NCBI RefSeq assembly: GCF_012911005.2
Contig: NZ_WTVS01000007.1
Span: 54,995 to 118,994 of the forward strand
Direction of reading: 5' to 3'
Origin: Aromatoleum toluolicum
GTDB taxonomy: Bacteria > Pseudomonadota > Gammaproteobacteria > Burkholderiales > Rhodocyclaceae
Length of the DNA stretch: 64,000 bases
The position numbers were made by a program, and so were the translations under genes. Of the stretch, positions 25,663 through 34,388 are shown one piece after another. Under the pieces are notes generated by a model. That model had not been told where the DNA came from, did not search any database, and worked only from the letters and a program-made list of their open reading frames with translations. Numbering within the stretch: the first letter of the stretch is position 1; every line of letters starts with the position of its first letter.

Positions 25663-27186
25663 TCAAAAACTCATCGAAATCGTGGCCGTGATCACGTTCT
25701 CGATGAAATCGCTCAAGCCCTCGGAACGCTGGTAGCGGTAGGTCAAGCCACCCGAGGTGTTCGGTCCGAACTGCTTCGACAGCGCAAGACTGAACGCTGT
25801 CCGCTCGGTCTCGGAGTCATCTGTTCCGCTTCCGGTCGAACGTGAGCGGGTCAAACTCGCGCTCAGCGATGTTTGCGGCGCGAGCCGGTGACTCAGCGCA
25901 ACCGTCGCAGAGCGCGTCTTCACGTTGTCGAAACGCGAAAAATCGTCCTGCGTGCCCCCCGTCACCTCTGCTCCGAGGCGACTGCGCTCGGACTGCTGCA
26001 GCGACAAGGTCAGCACGTCGCGGAGACCGATCAGTGATACGCTCCCGGTCAGGTTGCGCGTCACGAAGCGGGCATTCGACAGGAACATGTCGCGCGGACC
26101 GAGAGCCGGGTAACCCAGGAGCCGACGGACCACGGCTTCACGCAGGAAAGGATCGGGAATCGCGCGCTCGAGGGCATCGTAAAGCAGACGAAACTCCGGA
26201 TCCCGGAATACATCGACGCCCAGCAGTTCGAGCGAGGAGGAGGTGTCCCGCGAATAGGAAAGGTTCCAGTTCGATCGCGCATGGCGGTGGTTGAACTGGA
26301 AGTCATAGCCACGACCGAAGAAGCGCTTCTCCGTCGTACCCGAAATCGTCGTCCGCTCGGTCGGATTCCAGTCGAAGCCGCCGCCCACGATAGAGCTGCT
26401 GTCGCCGGACGCGGTATCGTAATCATTCCGCTCGTGGCCGACGATTCCGCGCAACCTGAATTGCGGCGTCACCGTCACGAACAGGGTTCCTCGCGCGGTT
26501 TCTTCCGATGAACTCCCGGTAGTCCCCGCACGCCCCGAGTCGCTTTCCGAACGACTGTACGACACGCCCCAGCCGACACGCCCGAACTGCACCGGATTTG
26601 AGACCTGCGCATTCAGATCGGAATCCCGCCGGTTACCCAGCCCCCCGCCTCCACTCATCCAGCGCGTCATGTAACTGGCCGTGCCGCCCGTTTCCGGCCC
26701 CAGCCTGAAGTTCAGCCGAGGTCCGATACCGAACATGCGCGTTTCGTTGTCGCTCGAGATATCCTGGGAATCGCCCGCGGCGCGCCCGAAAAACGCCGAA
26801 CGGTTATTCCGGCTCATCGATGCGTCCATATCGACGAACAAGGTCTTTTCGACCGCTTCGAATTGCCCATGCCCATTGAGCGCCAGGAAGGTGTCGTTGC
26901 GGTCGGATTCGCGCATGTACACGATATTGCGCAGCATGGCGTTCAGGTTGCCCCGCAAACGTCCGCTATCGCGCAGCACGGATACCCCGGGCGCCACCTC
27001 TAGGCTCAGGTCGCCGTCCCCACCTTGCCCATCGGCTCCGACGTTGTCCGAGTACGTCATCGTCGCGCTGACGTAGGGCTGAACCAGCAGACTCTGGGCA
27101 TTCGCCGTATCCGGCGCGGATATCGTCGCCAACGCCAATCCGGCGCAAATGGCCTTGAGGAGCGGATTGAGCTCAGGCAACTGCAT
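25663..27186 (-). CDS. XrtA-associated outer-membrane beta-barrel protein
   Basis: The 507-aa protein has a signal peptide (LLKAICAGLALATISAPDTANAQ) and then a long run of alternating polar/aromatic strands typical of a beta-barrel (for example SYMTRWMSGGGGLGNRRDS, VGWGVSYSRSESDSGR, ISGTTEKRFFGRGYDFQFN). It ends in a C-terminal Phe (TISMSF), as outer-membrane proteins do. Fits the TIGR03016-type PEP-CTERM-locus family. A role in passing the polysaccharide through the outer membrane is plausible but unproven. The start chosen (27186) overlaps the kinase gene by 14 bp; ATGs at 27207 and 27249 are also in frame. Confidence 0.85.
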   Translation of the reverse strand: MQLPELNPLLKAICAGLALATISAPDTANAQSLLVQPYVSATMTYSDNVGADGQGGDGDLSLEVAPGVSVLRDSGRLRGNLNAMLRNIVYMRESDRNDTFLALNGHGQFEAVEKTLFVDMDASMSRNNRSAFFGRAAGDSQDISSDNETRMFGIGPRLNFRLGPETGGTASYMTRWMSGGGGLGNRRDSDLNAQVSNPVQFGRVGWGVSYSRSESDSGRAGTTGSSSEETARGTLFVTVTPQFRLRGIVGHERNDYDTASGDSSSIVGGGFDWNPTERTTISGTTEKRFFGRGYDFQFNHRHARSNWNLSYSRDTSSSLELLGVDVFRDPEFRLLYDALERAIPDPFLREAVVRRLLGYPALGPRDMFLSNARFVTRNLTGSVSLIGLRDVLTLSLQQSERSRLGAEVTGGTQDDFSRFDNVKTRSATVALSHRLAPQTSLSASLTRSRSTGSGTDDSETERTAFSLALSKQFGPNTSGGLTYRYQRSEGLSDFIENVITATISMSF

Positions 27187-28168
27187 CCGGGTGCGCGTCG
27201 GAGCCATGAGTCCGTCCGTATCCGTAGCCGTAGCCGTATCCATAGCCATAAATACCCGTTCGCCCCCCCTCCGTCGCCTTGTTGAGGACGAGGAGTTTCA
27301 CCGGGCAATTCTCGATGGTGGCCAAGGCCTGCTTCACGGCACCGTGCGTCGTCCGCCCCGACTCGACCACCATCACCACCTGCCCCATGTGCGACGCAAG
27401 GACGCGCGCCTCGGTGGTGGACAGCAATGGGGGTGAATCGAACACGATGATGCGTTCGGCGTATCGGGTCGCAATTTCCTCCAGCATGTGGGTCATCGAA
27501 TCCGACGCGATCAGCTCCGTCGAACGCTGATGCGCCATGCCGGCAGGCAGGATCGACAACTTCTCCACATTCGTGCGCAGCATGACTTCCGAAAGGTCGG
27601 ATACATCTCCGACGAGTACATCCATGAGTCCCTTGCGCGGGGGAAGCCCGAAACGCTGCAGGATCGACGGACGGGCAAAATCGGCATCCACGAGCAGCAC
27701 CGTATTGTCGAGCTCCATCGCGATGCTCATCGCGAGGTTCATGGCCGTGAACGACTTGCCCTCACCCGGCAATGCGCTCGTCACCATGATCAGGTTGCCG
27801 TTCTCGACCGGCGCGGCGCCCCGCCCTTGGGCATTGCGTATCAGCGGGCGCTTCACGACGCGGTACTCTTCCGCAATCGCCGATTGCGGAAAATCGGGAG
27901 TGACCATGCCCATCTGCTTCAGGCGAGCAAGGTCGAGAACCACCGCATTGGCCGCCCCTGCACCGGCCCCACCGTCGGGATGCGCGTGTGCGGCCTGATG
28001 CGCGCTCGCGGCAATCGGCTCCTGCATTACCGCAGCGCCGTCAGGCTGCACACCAACATCGGACTCCTGCGCCGAACGCTCCTCCGCAACCGCATCCGTC
28101 CCGGCAAGATCCTGCTCTGCCCGCTTCAGTTGGTCCAGCCGCTCGACTGCCTTCTCGATCAGACTCAT
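27173..28168 (-). CDS. XrtA-associated tyrosine autokinase (BY-kinase)
   Basis: The 331-aa cytoplasmic BY-kinase has an N-terminal helical/low-complexity region (residues 1-90), then Walker A SALPGEGKSFTAMNLA, Walker A' LLVDADFARPSILQRFG and Walker B IIVFDSPPLLSTTEARVL. The C-terminal tail has a tyrosine cluster made of six Tyr-Gly pairs. These kinases autophosphorylate the tail and cycle with the separate Wzz-type partner encoded just upstream (gap 22 bp) to control chain length. The split kinase/Wzz arrangement is as in other XrtA loci (TIGR03018-type). Confidence 0.92.
   Translation of the reverse strand: MSLIEKAVERLDQLKRAEQDLAGTDAVAEERSAQESDVGVQPDGAAVMQEPIAASAHQAAHAHPDGGAGAGAANAVVLDLARLKQMGMVTPDFPQSAIAEEYRVVKRPLIRNAQGRGAAPVENGNLIMVTSALPGEGKSFTAMNLAMSIAMELDNTVLLVDADFARPSILQRFGLPPRKGLMDVLVGDVSDLSEVMLRTNVEKLSILPAGMAHQRSTELIASDSMTHMLEEIATRYAERIIVFDSPPLLSTTEARVLASHMGQVVMVVESGRTTHGAVKQALATIENCPVKLLVLNKATEGGRTGIYGYGYGYGYGYGRTHGSDAHPDAVA
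27215..27250 (-). repeat. Tandem Tyr-Gly codon repeat in the autokinase tail
   Basis: Six consecutive six-base units encode (Tyr-Gly)x6 near the C-terminus of the tyrosine autokinase. Codons alternate TAT/TAC with GGC/GGA, so the DNA units are similar but not identical. Tandem repetition allows slippage to change the number of phosphorylatable tyrosines. The six units are directly visible; functional consequences are inference. Confidence 0.9.
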
Positions 28169-28190
28169 GAAACGATCTCCCTGGTGCGGC

Positions 28191-29726
28191 TCACGTCTGC
28201 AGCCACTTGAGCAGCACGGTCATCGCCCCGACCGCAACGGCGAAACTCGCGACCCCTCCGCCGAACAACATCAAGCGGCGCCGATCCGCCCTTTCCTTCG
28301 CAGGATCGGGCAAGAGGGAGATCACCCCAAGCACGGGCAGCCCCGTCACTTCACGCAAGTCACGCGGTTCGACGAAAGCGGGGCGCAACTGCGCGATCAG
28401 GAAGGTGACTGCGACGCCCGCAGCCAAGGCCAGGAAACCGGCGAGCGGCATCAACAAGAGTCGGTTCGGCGCAGCCGGCGTGCGCGGCAGGGTGGGCGGA
28501 TCGATCACGCGGAACTCGGTAATCCCGCCCTGGGCACTCATCTCGACGGACATAGAGGCCGATTCACGCCGCTGCACGAGCGACTCGTAATTTTGCCGAT
28601 GAACGTTATAGTCCCGATTCAGCTGGGTCTGCTCGGCCTCGATCTTCGGCAACAGCTCCTGCTGCGAGCGCAATTGCGTCAACCTCGAACTCAACTCGGC
28701 GAGGCGGGCGCGAAGTGATGCCACCCTGGCGTCGGCCTCCGAAAGGGCCATCTTCAGTTGCTGAAACACGGGATTGGAACCAGGTGCCGCCCCCTGGCCA
28801 CCCCCAGCCTTGAGCATCGATTCGATTTCCTGCTGCTTTTCGGTTTCAAGCTGCGCGATGACCCGTCGCACCCCGACCACATCCGGATGCTCGTTCGTGT
28901 AACGCAGCATCATCTCATCCAGATTCTTCTTCAAGAGCGCCAGGCGCGCGTCCACTTCCGGAACCGACACCATCGACGGATCCGACCGCAGCATCGGATC
29001 TTCGACCGCGAGTTGACGCTCGAGCGAACTGCGCGAATTCTCCGCCTCCTTCAGCTCGAGTTCGGCCTCGTTCATGCGATTCGTCAACTCTGCGATCTGC
29101 GATACGTAATCCCTTCCCCCATCTCCAAGCAGGGCCATGTTCCGCAAGCGGAATTCCTTGAGCCGATTCTCGGCCTCGGTCAGCTTTACCTCATAATTCG
29201 CGATCTGCTCGTCGATGAAGCGACGGGCCGAGCTCGAGTCCTGCTGCTTCCCGACGAGCCCGGACTCGACGAACAGCGACACAAGTGCCTGTACGACCCG
29301 CTGTGCGCGCTCCGGCACCTGATCGCGATAAGCCAGCGTGAAAAGGTTGTCCCGCCCCGTACTGCGAATCTCCAGATCGCTCATCAAGGACGAGATCAAC
29401 GATTCACGCTCGGTTGGGGTACGTATCGTGATGTCCAGATCGGCCATCGAGATCAACTTCTCGACATTCGGATGCGTGATCAGCGTACGACTCAGGATGG
29501 CAACTTGCTGATCGACGTTCGGCTGCACCGCAAGGCCGGACATCAATGGACGCAGGACGGACTGCGTATCGACGAAGATCCGGGCCGAAGACTCGAAGCG
29601 GTCGGGGATCGAATACACGACAACGCCGCCCACGACGCCCACCAGCCACGTCACCGCGAGCCCCCACCAGCGGAAACGCCACATTCCGCGCAGGTAGCCG
29701 TACAACCGGGTCAGGAGCTCTTCCAT
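28191..29726 (-). CDS. XrtA-associated chain-length determinant (Wzz/PCP type)
   Basis: The 511-aa protein has an N-terminal transmembrane helix (LAVTWLVGVVGGVVVYSIP), a large periplasmic region with long coiled coils (about residues 165-410, e.g. AENRLKEFRLRNMALLG and MNEAELELKEAENSRSSLE), and a second membrane segment near 425-450 (LLMPLAGFLALAAGVAVTFL) plus a hydrophobic C-terminal helix (VASFAVAVGAMTVLLKW). It lacks a kinase domain, which is encoded separately downstream. It regulates polymer length and links the inner-membrane machinery to the export lipoprotein. Matches the TIGR03007-type family. Confidence 0.92.
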   Translation of the reverse strand: MEELLTRLYGYLRGMWRFRWWGLAVTWLVGVVGGVVVYSIPDRFESSARIFVDTQSVLRPLMSGLAVQPNVDQQVAILSRTLITHPNVEKLISMADLDITIRTPTERESLISSLMSDLEIRSTGRDNLFTLAYRDQVPERAQRVVQALVSLFVESGLVGKQQDSSSARRFIDEQIANYEVKLTEAENRLKEFRLRNMALLGDGGRDYVSQIAELTNRMNEAELELKEAENSRSSLERQLAVEDPMLRSDPSMVSVPEVDARLALLKKNLDEMMLRYTNEHPDVVGVRRVIAQLETEKQQEIESMLKAGGGQGAAPGSNPVFQQLKMALSEADARVASLRARLAELSSRLTQLRSQQELLPKIEAEQTQLNRDYNVHRQNYESLVQRRESASMSVEMSAQGGITEFRVIDPPTLPRTPAAPNRLLLMPLAGFLALAAGVAVTFLIAQLRPAFVEPRDLREVTGLPVLGVISLLPDPAKERADRRRLMLFGGGVASFAVAVGAMTVLLKWLQT

Positions 29727-29792
29727 GAATCTACCTGTAAGTTCGCGCGATCGGGGTCACGCGGATACCGGATGGGGGAAATCGGCAGCAGA

Positions 29793-30425
29793 TCAGAACC
29801 AGCTCTGCGGGATGATCAGCACGTCCCCCGGCCGCATCTCGACATTTGCGGAAACATCTCCACGTTTCACGAGATCCTTCAGGCGAACGCTGTACTGCTT
29901 GTTCCCCTCGGCTGTGCGCAGGATCGTCGCAGCGTTGCCGTCAGCGAATTCGGTCACGCCACCAACCTTGATCATCACGTCAAGCAGGGTCATTTTCTGC
30001 TGATAGGGAAGCGTCTGCGGCTGCGCTGCCTCACCCAGGACGCGGATCTGCTCGCTGTACGGCCCGATGAAGGACGTCACGATCACCGTGACGACCGGCT
30101 CGCGGATGAACTTCGACAGCGCCTTCTCGATATCGCGGGCCAGGGTTGACGCATCCTTGCCCAGAGCCGGCAGATCCTCGACCAGCGGCGTCGTGATCTT
30201 CCCGTCCGGGCGCACCGGAACGGACATCGAAAGCTCCGGATTCCGCCACACAACGATGTTTATCGTATCGCCCGGCCCTATCACGTAATTGTATTCGGCT
30301 TCCGCGGCACCGGCCGGAGCGGGCGGATAGCTCGATGTGGCACAACCGGCCAGCACCCCGAGGAGCAGCGACAGCAAGCACAGGTTGCTGATCCGCGCCC
30401 CCAACTTCGATGCACCGAAACTCAT
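29793..30425 (-). CDS. epsE: XrtA-associated polysaccharide export lipoprotein (Wza/EpsE type)
   Basis: The 210-aa protein starts with a lipoprotein signal ending in the lipobox VLAGC (SLLLGVLAGCATSSYP). It has the polysaccharide-export domain (YVIGPGDTINIVVWRNPEL, VRPDGKITTPLVEDL) and an SLBB-like domain (IRVLGEAAQPQTLPYQQKM, MRPGDVLIIPQSWF). It forms the outer-membrane export pore partner. It is the first gene of the 22-kb XrtA operon, so the promoter is expected in 30426-30624, although no clear -35/-10 pair was identified there. Confidence 0.92.
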   Translation of the reverse strand: MSFGASKLGARISNLCLLSLLLGVLAGCATSSYPPAPAGAAEAEYNYVIGPGDTINIVVWRNPELSMSVPVRPDGKITTPLVEDLPALGKDASTLARDIEKALSKFIREPVVTVIVTSFIGPYSEQIRVLGEAAQPQTLPYQQKMTLLDVMIKVGGVTEFADGNAATILRTAEGNKQYSVRLKDLVKRGDVSANVEMRPGDVLIIPQSWF

Positions 30426-30624
30426 GACTGAGGTCTCCCACGTTCGTCGGCGTCGAATAAGCATAGCGAGCCTTCGCACATGCTAGGTGACTTCGGGTGC
30501 GTTTCGACAGGAACAATTACACAACCGCTTACAGCACCTCAAGCGCCTCGCCGTTAAAGTCTTCACACCCCGGGACAGATAATTCCCTGCCGCCTATTGA
30601 CACATCAGGACTTTCACGGAAACG

Positions 30625-31386
30625 ATGAATAGCGCCGCCAGCATTCATGAAACGCGCCCGCAAAGCGCACGCTTCCCGAGAGGGATGATGCACGCCCGCC
30701 GCGGCTTGCGCGGAGAAATCCTCCACTCGGATTTCGCCCTGCGACGCAATGGCTACCATCTGCGAATTGTCCCCCCACATGGTCCCCTCCGCGCAGACGT
30801 CGACCGCCTGATTCACCGCATGTACTCGTGGCGTGGATTGACACCGTACCAGGGACACGAAACTACGGGACAACCGATCCAGACCACCTTGGTGGCCTGC
30901 AGGGGCGATCGCCCGTTCGGAACGCTGACCGTGGGGATGGATGTCGGCGAGGGGCTACTTGCCGACACCCTCTACCGTTCGGAGATCGACTCGATGCGGC
31001 ATCGAGGCGGACAGGTGTGCGAAGTGACACGGCTGGCGATGGATCCCGAGCACAGCACCCCGGAAGCGATGGCGGCGATCTTCCATCTCGGCTTCATCAT
31101 CGCCCGACTCGTGCATGGCATGACCGACAGTTTCATCGAGGTACACCCGCGCCATACCTCGTACTACCGCCGCACGCTGGGCTACCGCGTGGCGGGTCCG
31201 CACCTCACCTGCCCGCGCGTCGGCGCCCCCGCGGTCCTCATGCACCTGCCGCTGTCACATGCCGAACAGCAAGCCCTGCGCTACGGCGGCAGTGCTCAAA
31301 CGCACAGCCGAAACCTCTATCAGCTGTTCCTCTCGCCGTCGGAACAGCGTACCGTGCTGGACTCGCTGCATCGCCCACACGCATAA
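30625..31386 (+). CDS. GNAT-type N-acyl amino acid synthase-like protein (FeeM/PEP-CTERM-associated acyltransferase)
   Basis: The protein has up to 253 aa. The core runs from RLIHRMYSWRGLTPYQG through TTLVACRGDRPFGTLTVGMD, CEVTRLAMDPEHSTPEAMA and FIEVHPRHTSYYRRTLGYRV. This is the acyl-homoserine-lactone-synthase/FeeM-like fold, which transfers a fatty acyl chain from acyl-ACP to an amine. A related family (TIGR03694-type) recurs at exosortase loci. ATGs at 30685/30688 right after a GAGAGGG are alternative starts. A TTGACA at 30597-30602 could be a -35, but its -10 would fall on the first ATG, which favours the later start. The gene diverges from the epsE operon. Confidence 0.75.
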   Translation: MNSAASIHETRPQSARFPRGMMHARRGLRGEILHSDFALRRNGYHLRIVPPHGPLRADVDRLIHRMYSWRGLTPYQGHETTGQPIQTTLVACRGDRPFGTLTVGMDVGEGLLADTLYRSEIDSMRHRGGQVCEVTRLAMDPEHSTPEAMAAIFHLGFIIARLVHGMTDSFIEVHPRHTSYYRRTLGYRVAGPHLTCPRVGAPAVLMHLPLSHAEQQALRYGGSAQTHSRNLYQLFLSPSEQRTVLDSLHRPHA

Positions 31387-31444
31387 CGGCAACGCGGCCC
31401 CGGGTGCGGCATCGCCGCGCCGCGAACTGCACCCGGAAAATGAA

Positions 31445-31464
31445 ACGGGCGCCGAAGCGCCCGT
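31445..31464 (-). terminator. Rho-independent terminator downstream of porin 1
   Basis: ACGGGCGC-CGAA-GCGCCCGT forms an 8-bp GC-rich stem with a tetraloop. On the minus strand it is followed by the T-rich TTTCATTTT. It lies 25 bp beyond the porin stop. It could also act on the convergent acyltransferase transcript. The hairpin core is the same as the one below porin 2. Confidence 0.8.
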
Positions 31465-31488
31465 CGCGGTCACACGATCCGGCGAGGA

Positions 31489-32586
31489 TCAGAAGTTGTG
31501 ACGCAGGCCGACACCGAAAGCGGTGTTGTCCAGACCCAGATCCGAACCCAGGAAGCTGTACGCGCCGCCACCGTCATACGCGCCGCCGTTGTCGATCGAC
31601 ACCTTCTGCTTGTCGTTGTCGATCTTGGTCCACTGCGCGTAGACCTTGGTGCGCTTCGACAGGTTGTAGTTGTAGGCCAGAGTGAGCTGGCGGGCACCGG
31701 TGTCATCGGTGCTGCTCCAGTCCTGCGCGACGCCGTAGTTCACGTGGAACTCGTTCGCACCGACCGGAACCATCACCGCGGCGCGATAGTAATTGCGCGA
31801 ATGATCACCGGTCAGACCGCTGATGGCCTGCAGTCCGCCGTTATCCGACTTGCTGCGCTCGGCGAGCGCGCCAACGACAACCGCCTTGAAGTCATACACG
31901 GCGGCAAGCGCCAGCATGCTGTCCTTGCTCTTGCCGTCGTCGAAGTTGTAGAAGCGGTTCGTCCGCGCGTAGCCGAAGCCGACGTGCAGCGGGCCGTTGT
32001 CGTAGCTCAGCGTCGCCGAGTAGTGCGTCGGGCGGTCGTTGCGCGTCGCGGTGTCGGTCGCCTGCTCGTTCAGGGCCGAATACTGGGCCTCGAAGGTGAA
32101 GCCGCCACCGAAGGTCGGGCTCGCGTAGCTGACGGAGTTGCGAACGAAGAAGTTGTCCGGATCGAACGCCTGATACCACAGGAAGGGATCCGACGAGTTG
32201 CCGGTGTCGTGGTTGTGCATGCCCAGGTAGTCATGCGTCGCGTAGTACAGCGGGCTGGTGATGTAGCCCAGCTTGACGGTACCCAGGTTGCTCTTCAGGC
32301 CGACGAAGGTGTCACGGCTGGCGAGGTTGCCGCCGCCGGAGTCGGAACGGAAGCCGCTTTCGACCTGGAACAGCGCGGACATGCCGTTACCCAGATCCTC
32401 GTTGCCGCGGAAACCGATACGGGACGAGTTATTGACCATTTGAGTAACGCTCTTCTCACCCTGGACCTTGGTCTGCTCCAGCGAGGTATTCACGCGACCA
32501 TAGACGGTCACATTGGTTTGCGCCTGGGCTGCGCCGGCGACACCGATGGCGGCCAGCGCGATGGCCAGCTTCTTGACGTTCAGCAT
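31489..32586 (-). CDS. General Gram-negative trimeric porin (porin 1)
   Basis: The 365-aa protein has a cleavable signal peptide (KKLAIALAAIGVAGAAQAQ) followed by TNVTVYGRVNTSLEQT, the standard opening of the betaproteobacterial 16-strand porin family. It has the conserved SRIGFRGNEDLGNGMSALFQ and ends in Phe (GLRHNF). It forms passive diffusion channels for small hydrophilic solutes in the outer membrane. The start has a good GGGGAG site. It shares architecture and terminator core with the porin gene at 32909, so the two probably arose by duplication. Confidence 0.93.
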   Translation of the reverse strand: MLNVKKLAIALAAIGVAGAAQAQTNVTVYGRVNTSLEQTKVQGEKSVTQMVNNSSRIGFRGNEDLGNGMSALFQVESGFRSDSGGGNLASRDTFVGLKSNLGTVKLGYITSPLYYATHDYLGMHNHDTGNSSDPFLWYQAFDPDNFFVRNSVSYASPTFGGGFTFEAQYSALNEQATDTATRNDRPTHYSATLSYDNGPLHVGFGYARTNRFYNFDDGKSKDSMLALAAVYDFKAVVVGALAERSKSDNGGLQAISGLTGDHSRNYYRAAVMVPVGANEFHVNYGVAQDWSSTDDTGARQLTLAYNYNLSKRTKVYAQWTKIDNDKQKVSIDNGGAYDGGGAYSFLGSDLGLDNTAFGVGLRHNF

Positions 32587-32908
32587 TGATTCGACTCCCC
32601 ACTCGTAATGGATTGATTGTCGGCTTTCCGCAACAAGGCCGATCCGGAACCCGGATAGGGATCCGCAGCCACGGCGGAGGCACCGGGCGATTATAGGTGC
32701 GCACACAGCGGAAGGCAGTGAAAGCGCATCGGTTAGTCACACGACTGTCGCATCGTTGCAACAACATGAACGCAGCGGACATCGGGCATACCAGGCCACG
32801 GCAGAACCGCCCCTCGGCACCAAACGGCCGCCCGCATGAACATCGGGCGCGTAGACGAAAAAACGGGCGCCGAAGCGCCCGTTTTTACCAATTCCGAAGT
32901 ACTCGGAA
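32587..32908. other. Intergenic region between the two porin genes
   Basis: This 322-bp gap holds the porin 1 upstream region and the porin 2 terminator. GTTGCAAC at 32755-32762 (within TTGCAACAACATG) lies about 170 bp before the porin 1 start and resembles TGTTGCA/TGCAACA repeats found at similar distance upstream of porin 2. No reading frame with coding character was seen. Confidence 0.5.
32859..32886 (-). terminator. Strong rho-independent terminator downstream of porin 2
   Basis: A perfect 12-bp stem (AAAAACGGGCGC with GCGCCCGTTTTT) closes a CGAA loop, flanked by A and T runs so that it can work in both directions. It lies 22 bp past the porin 2 stop. Its core equals that at 31445-31464. 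Confidence 0.92.
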
Positions 32909-34054
32909 TTAGAAGGTGTGACGCAGGCCGAGACCGAAGCCGGACGGATCGGCGCCGGCATTGCGGCTCGCCATGCCGACCTTGCTCAGATAGAAGTCCG
33001 CAGCCGAGTCGCTGTCGTTGTTCAGGCGGGTGTAGTACGCCTTGACCATCGTGCGCTTGCTCAGAGCGTAGGTGTAGCCCAGGGTCCACTGCGAGAACTC
33101 GGTGTTGTCGCAAGCGTCGAAGTCGCATGCATCGCCGTCCAGTTCCTGCGAACGGGCATACTGCAGATACACGGCCTGGTTGCCGCCGAACTTCTGCTCA
33201 GCGCCGACCATCCACGCGTTGCGCTTGACATCGGTGTCGCCAAGGGCGCTCGAAGCTTCATACTTCGCACGGTCGTACAGGGCCGAAACCGAGGTATTCG
33301 ACGGGAAGGTGTACTTCACGGCGATACGGGCATCCTTCAGCTCGTCGCTGATGTTGCTGTTGCTCGCCGCACCCAGAACCGAAGTCGCAACCAGGGGATC
33401 CTGTGCCACGGCATAACCGGCCGAAACGTAGAGGGGGCCGTTCTCGTAGGCGGCAGCCAGCTGGTACGACTGCGAGTTCACGCCTTCAGCGCCATTCAGG
33501 TCCGGCGACACACGATTCTCACCCGCCGAGTATGCGAGTTGAGCGGTGAGGCCGCTGAAGTTCGGGGTCGTGTACATCACGGCGTTGTTGATGCGCTCGT
33601 CGATACCGGTCAGAGCAACACCACCGATCGTGCCGTAGGTCGCGGCCTGGAAGCCGATGCCGGTAGCGGCCGGGTTGAAGTCAACCTTGGCGCCAGCGGC
33701 ACGCATGATGGTGGTCAGCTTGCCGAGTTGCACCTTACCGAAGCCACCTTCCAGCCCGACGAAGGTGTCGCGACCAGCCAGGGTGCCGCCACCCGCGTCA
33801 GCGGAGAAGGAGCTTTCGACCTGAAACAGCGCCTTCAGGCCATTGCCCAGGTCTTCGGTGCCGCGGAAGCCGATCAGCGAGCTGTTCGACGTGACGCGGG
33901 TGCGACGATCGAGTTCGAACACATCGACGCCGCCGCTCGCCTTAACCGACTCGACGGTCACATCGACGACGCCGTACACGGTGACGTTGGTCTGCGCGAA
34001 AACCGGAGCGGACGCCAGGCCAGCGATGGCCAGGGCGATCAGTTTCTTTTGCAT
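32909..34054 (-). CDS. General Gram-negative trimeric porin (porin 2)
   Basis: The 381-aa porin has a signal peptide (MQKKLIALAIAGLASAPVFA) and then QTNVTVYGVVDVTVESVK. It contains SLIGFRGTEDLGNGLKALFQ and the strand/loop pattern of the 16-strand family, ending in a C-terminal Phe (GLGLRHTF). One extracellular loop near residue 300 holds two cysteines (DGDACDFDACDN) that may form a disulfide, absent from porin 1. The start follows a clear GGAG site. A separate promoter is expected, since porin 1 lies beyond a strong terminator. Confidence 0.93.
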   Translation of the reverse strand: MQKKLIALAIAGLASAPVFAQTNVTVYGVVDVTVESVKASGGVDVFELDRRTRVTSNSSLIGFRGTEDLGNGLKALFQVESSFSADAGGGTLAGRDTFVGLEGGFGKVQLGKLTTIMRAAGAKVDFNPAATGIGFQAATYGTIGGVALTGIDERINNAVMYTTPNFSGLTAQLAYSAGENRVSPDLNGAEGVNSQSYQLAAAYENGPLYVSAGYAVAQDPLVATSVLGAASNSNISDELKDARIAVKYTFPSNTSVSALYDRAKYEASSALGDTDVKRNAWMVGAEQKFGGNQAVYLQYARSQELDGDACDFDACDNTEFSQWTLGYTYALSKRTMVKAYYTRLNNDSDSAADFYLSKVGMASRNAGADPSGFGLGLRHTF

Positions 34055-34388
34055 GTATTTCTCCTCTAATTGAAGCTGAAGCCGCGGTCGTGACCCCGGC
34101 CCGACTTACCTCTCAAGCGAGAAGTTGCCACGATTGTGCTCAACGGGCCGGCAGCGGTGCAAGAATCGTTCGCGTGGAACACCGCAAATGGATAAAAGTT
34201 GTTGCATGGGTGCAACAGGGGCTTGATCGTTCAGCCACCTGTACTTGCCGGACCAAGCCCTGTGCCGGCCGGAAGCGCACGCCTGGCGCCGTTTTCCAAC
34301 GAGAGGCCATCCGCTCCGGATGGCTCGCAGCGGGAATTTCACGTGGACGGCATAGTCGAGCACCGCGTAAGGGAACTCTTCTCCTGCC
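34055..34388. other. Intergenic region between porin 2 and rpoH
   Basis: The divergent gap of porin 2 (minus) and rpoH (plus) contains no convincing gene. A 7-bp inverted repeat, TGTTGCA at 34200-34206 and TGCAACA at 34211-34217 with a 4-bp loop, lies about 150 bp upstream of porin 2. The CIRCE operator of rpoH follows at 34389. Confidence 0.5.

Noticed and set aside
30325..30360. TGGCAC resembling the -24 half of a sigma-54 promoter near the epsE start
   Set aside because: The required TTGC at the -12 position is absent and the site lies inside the epsE coding region.
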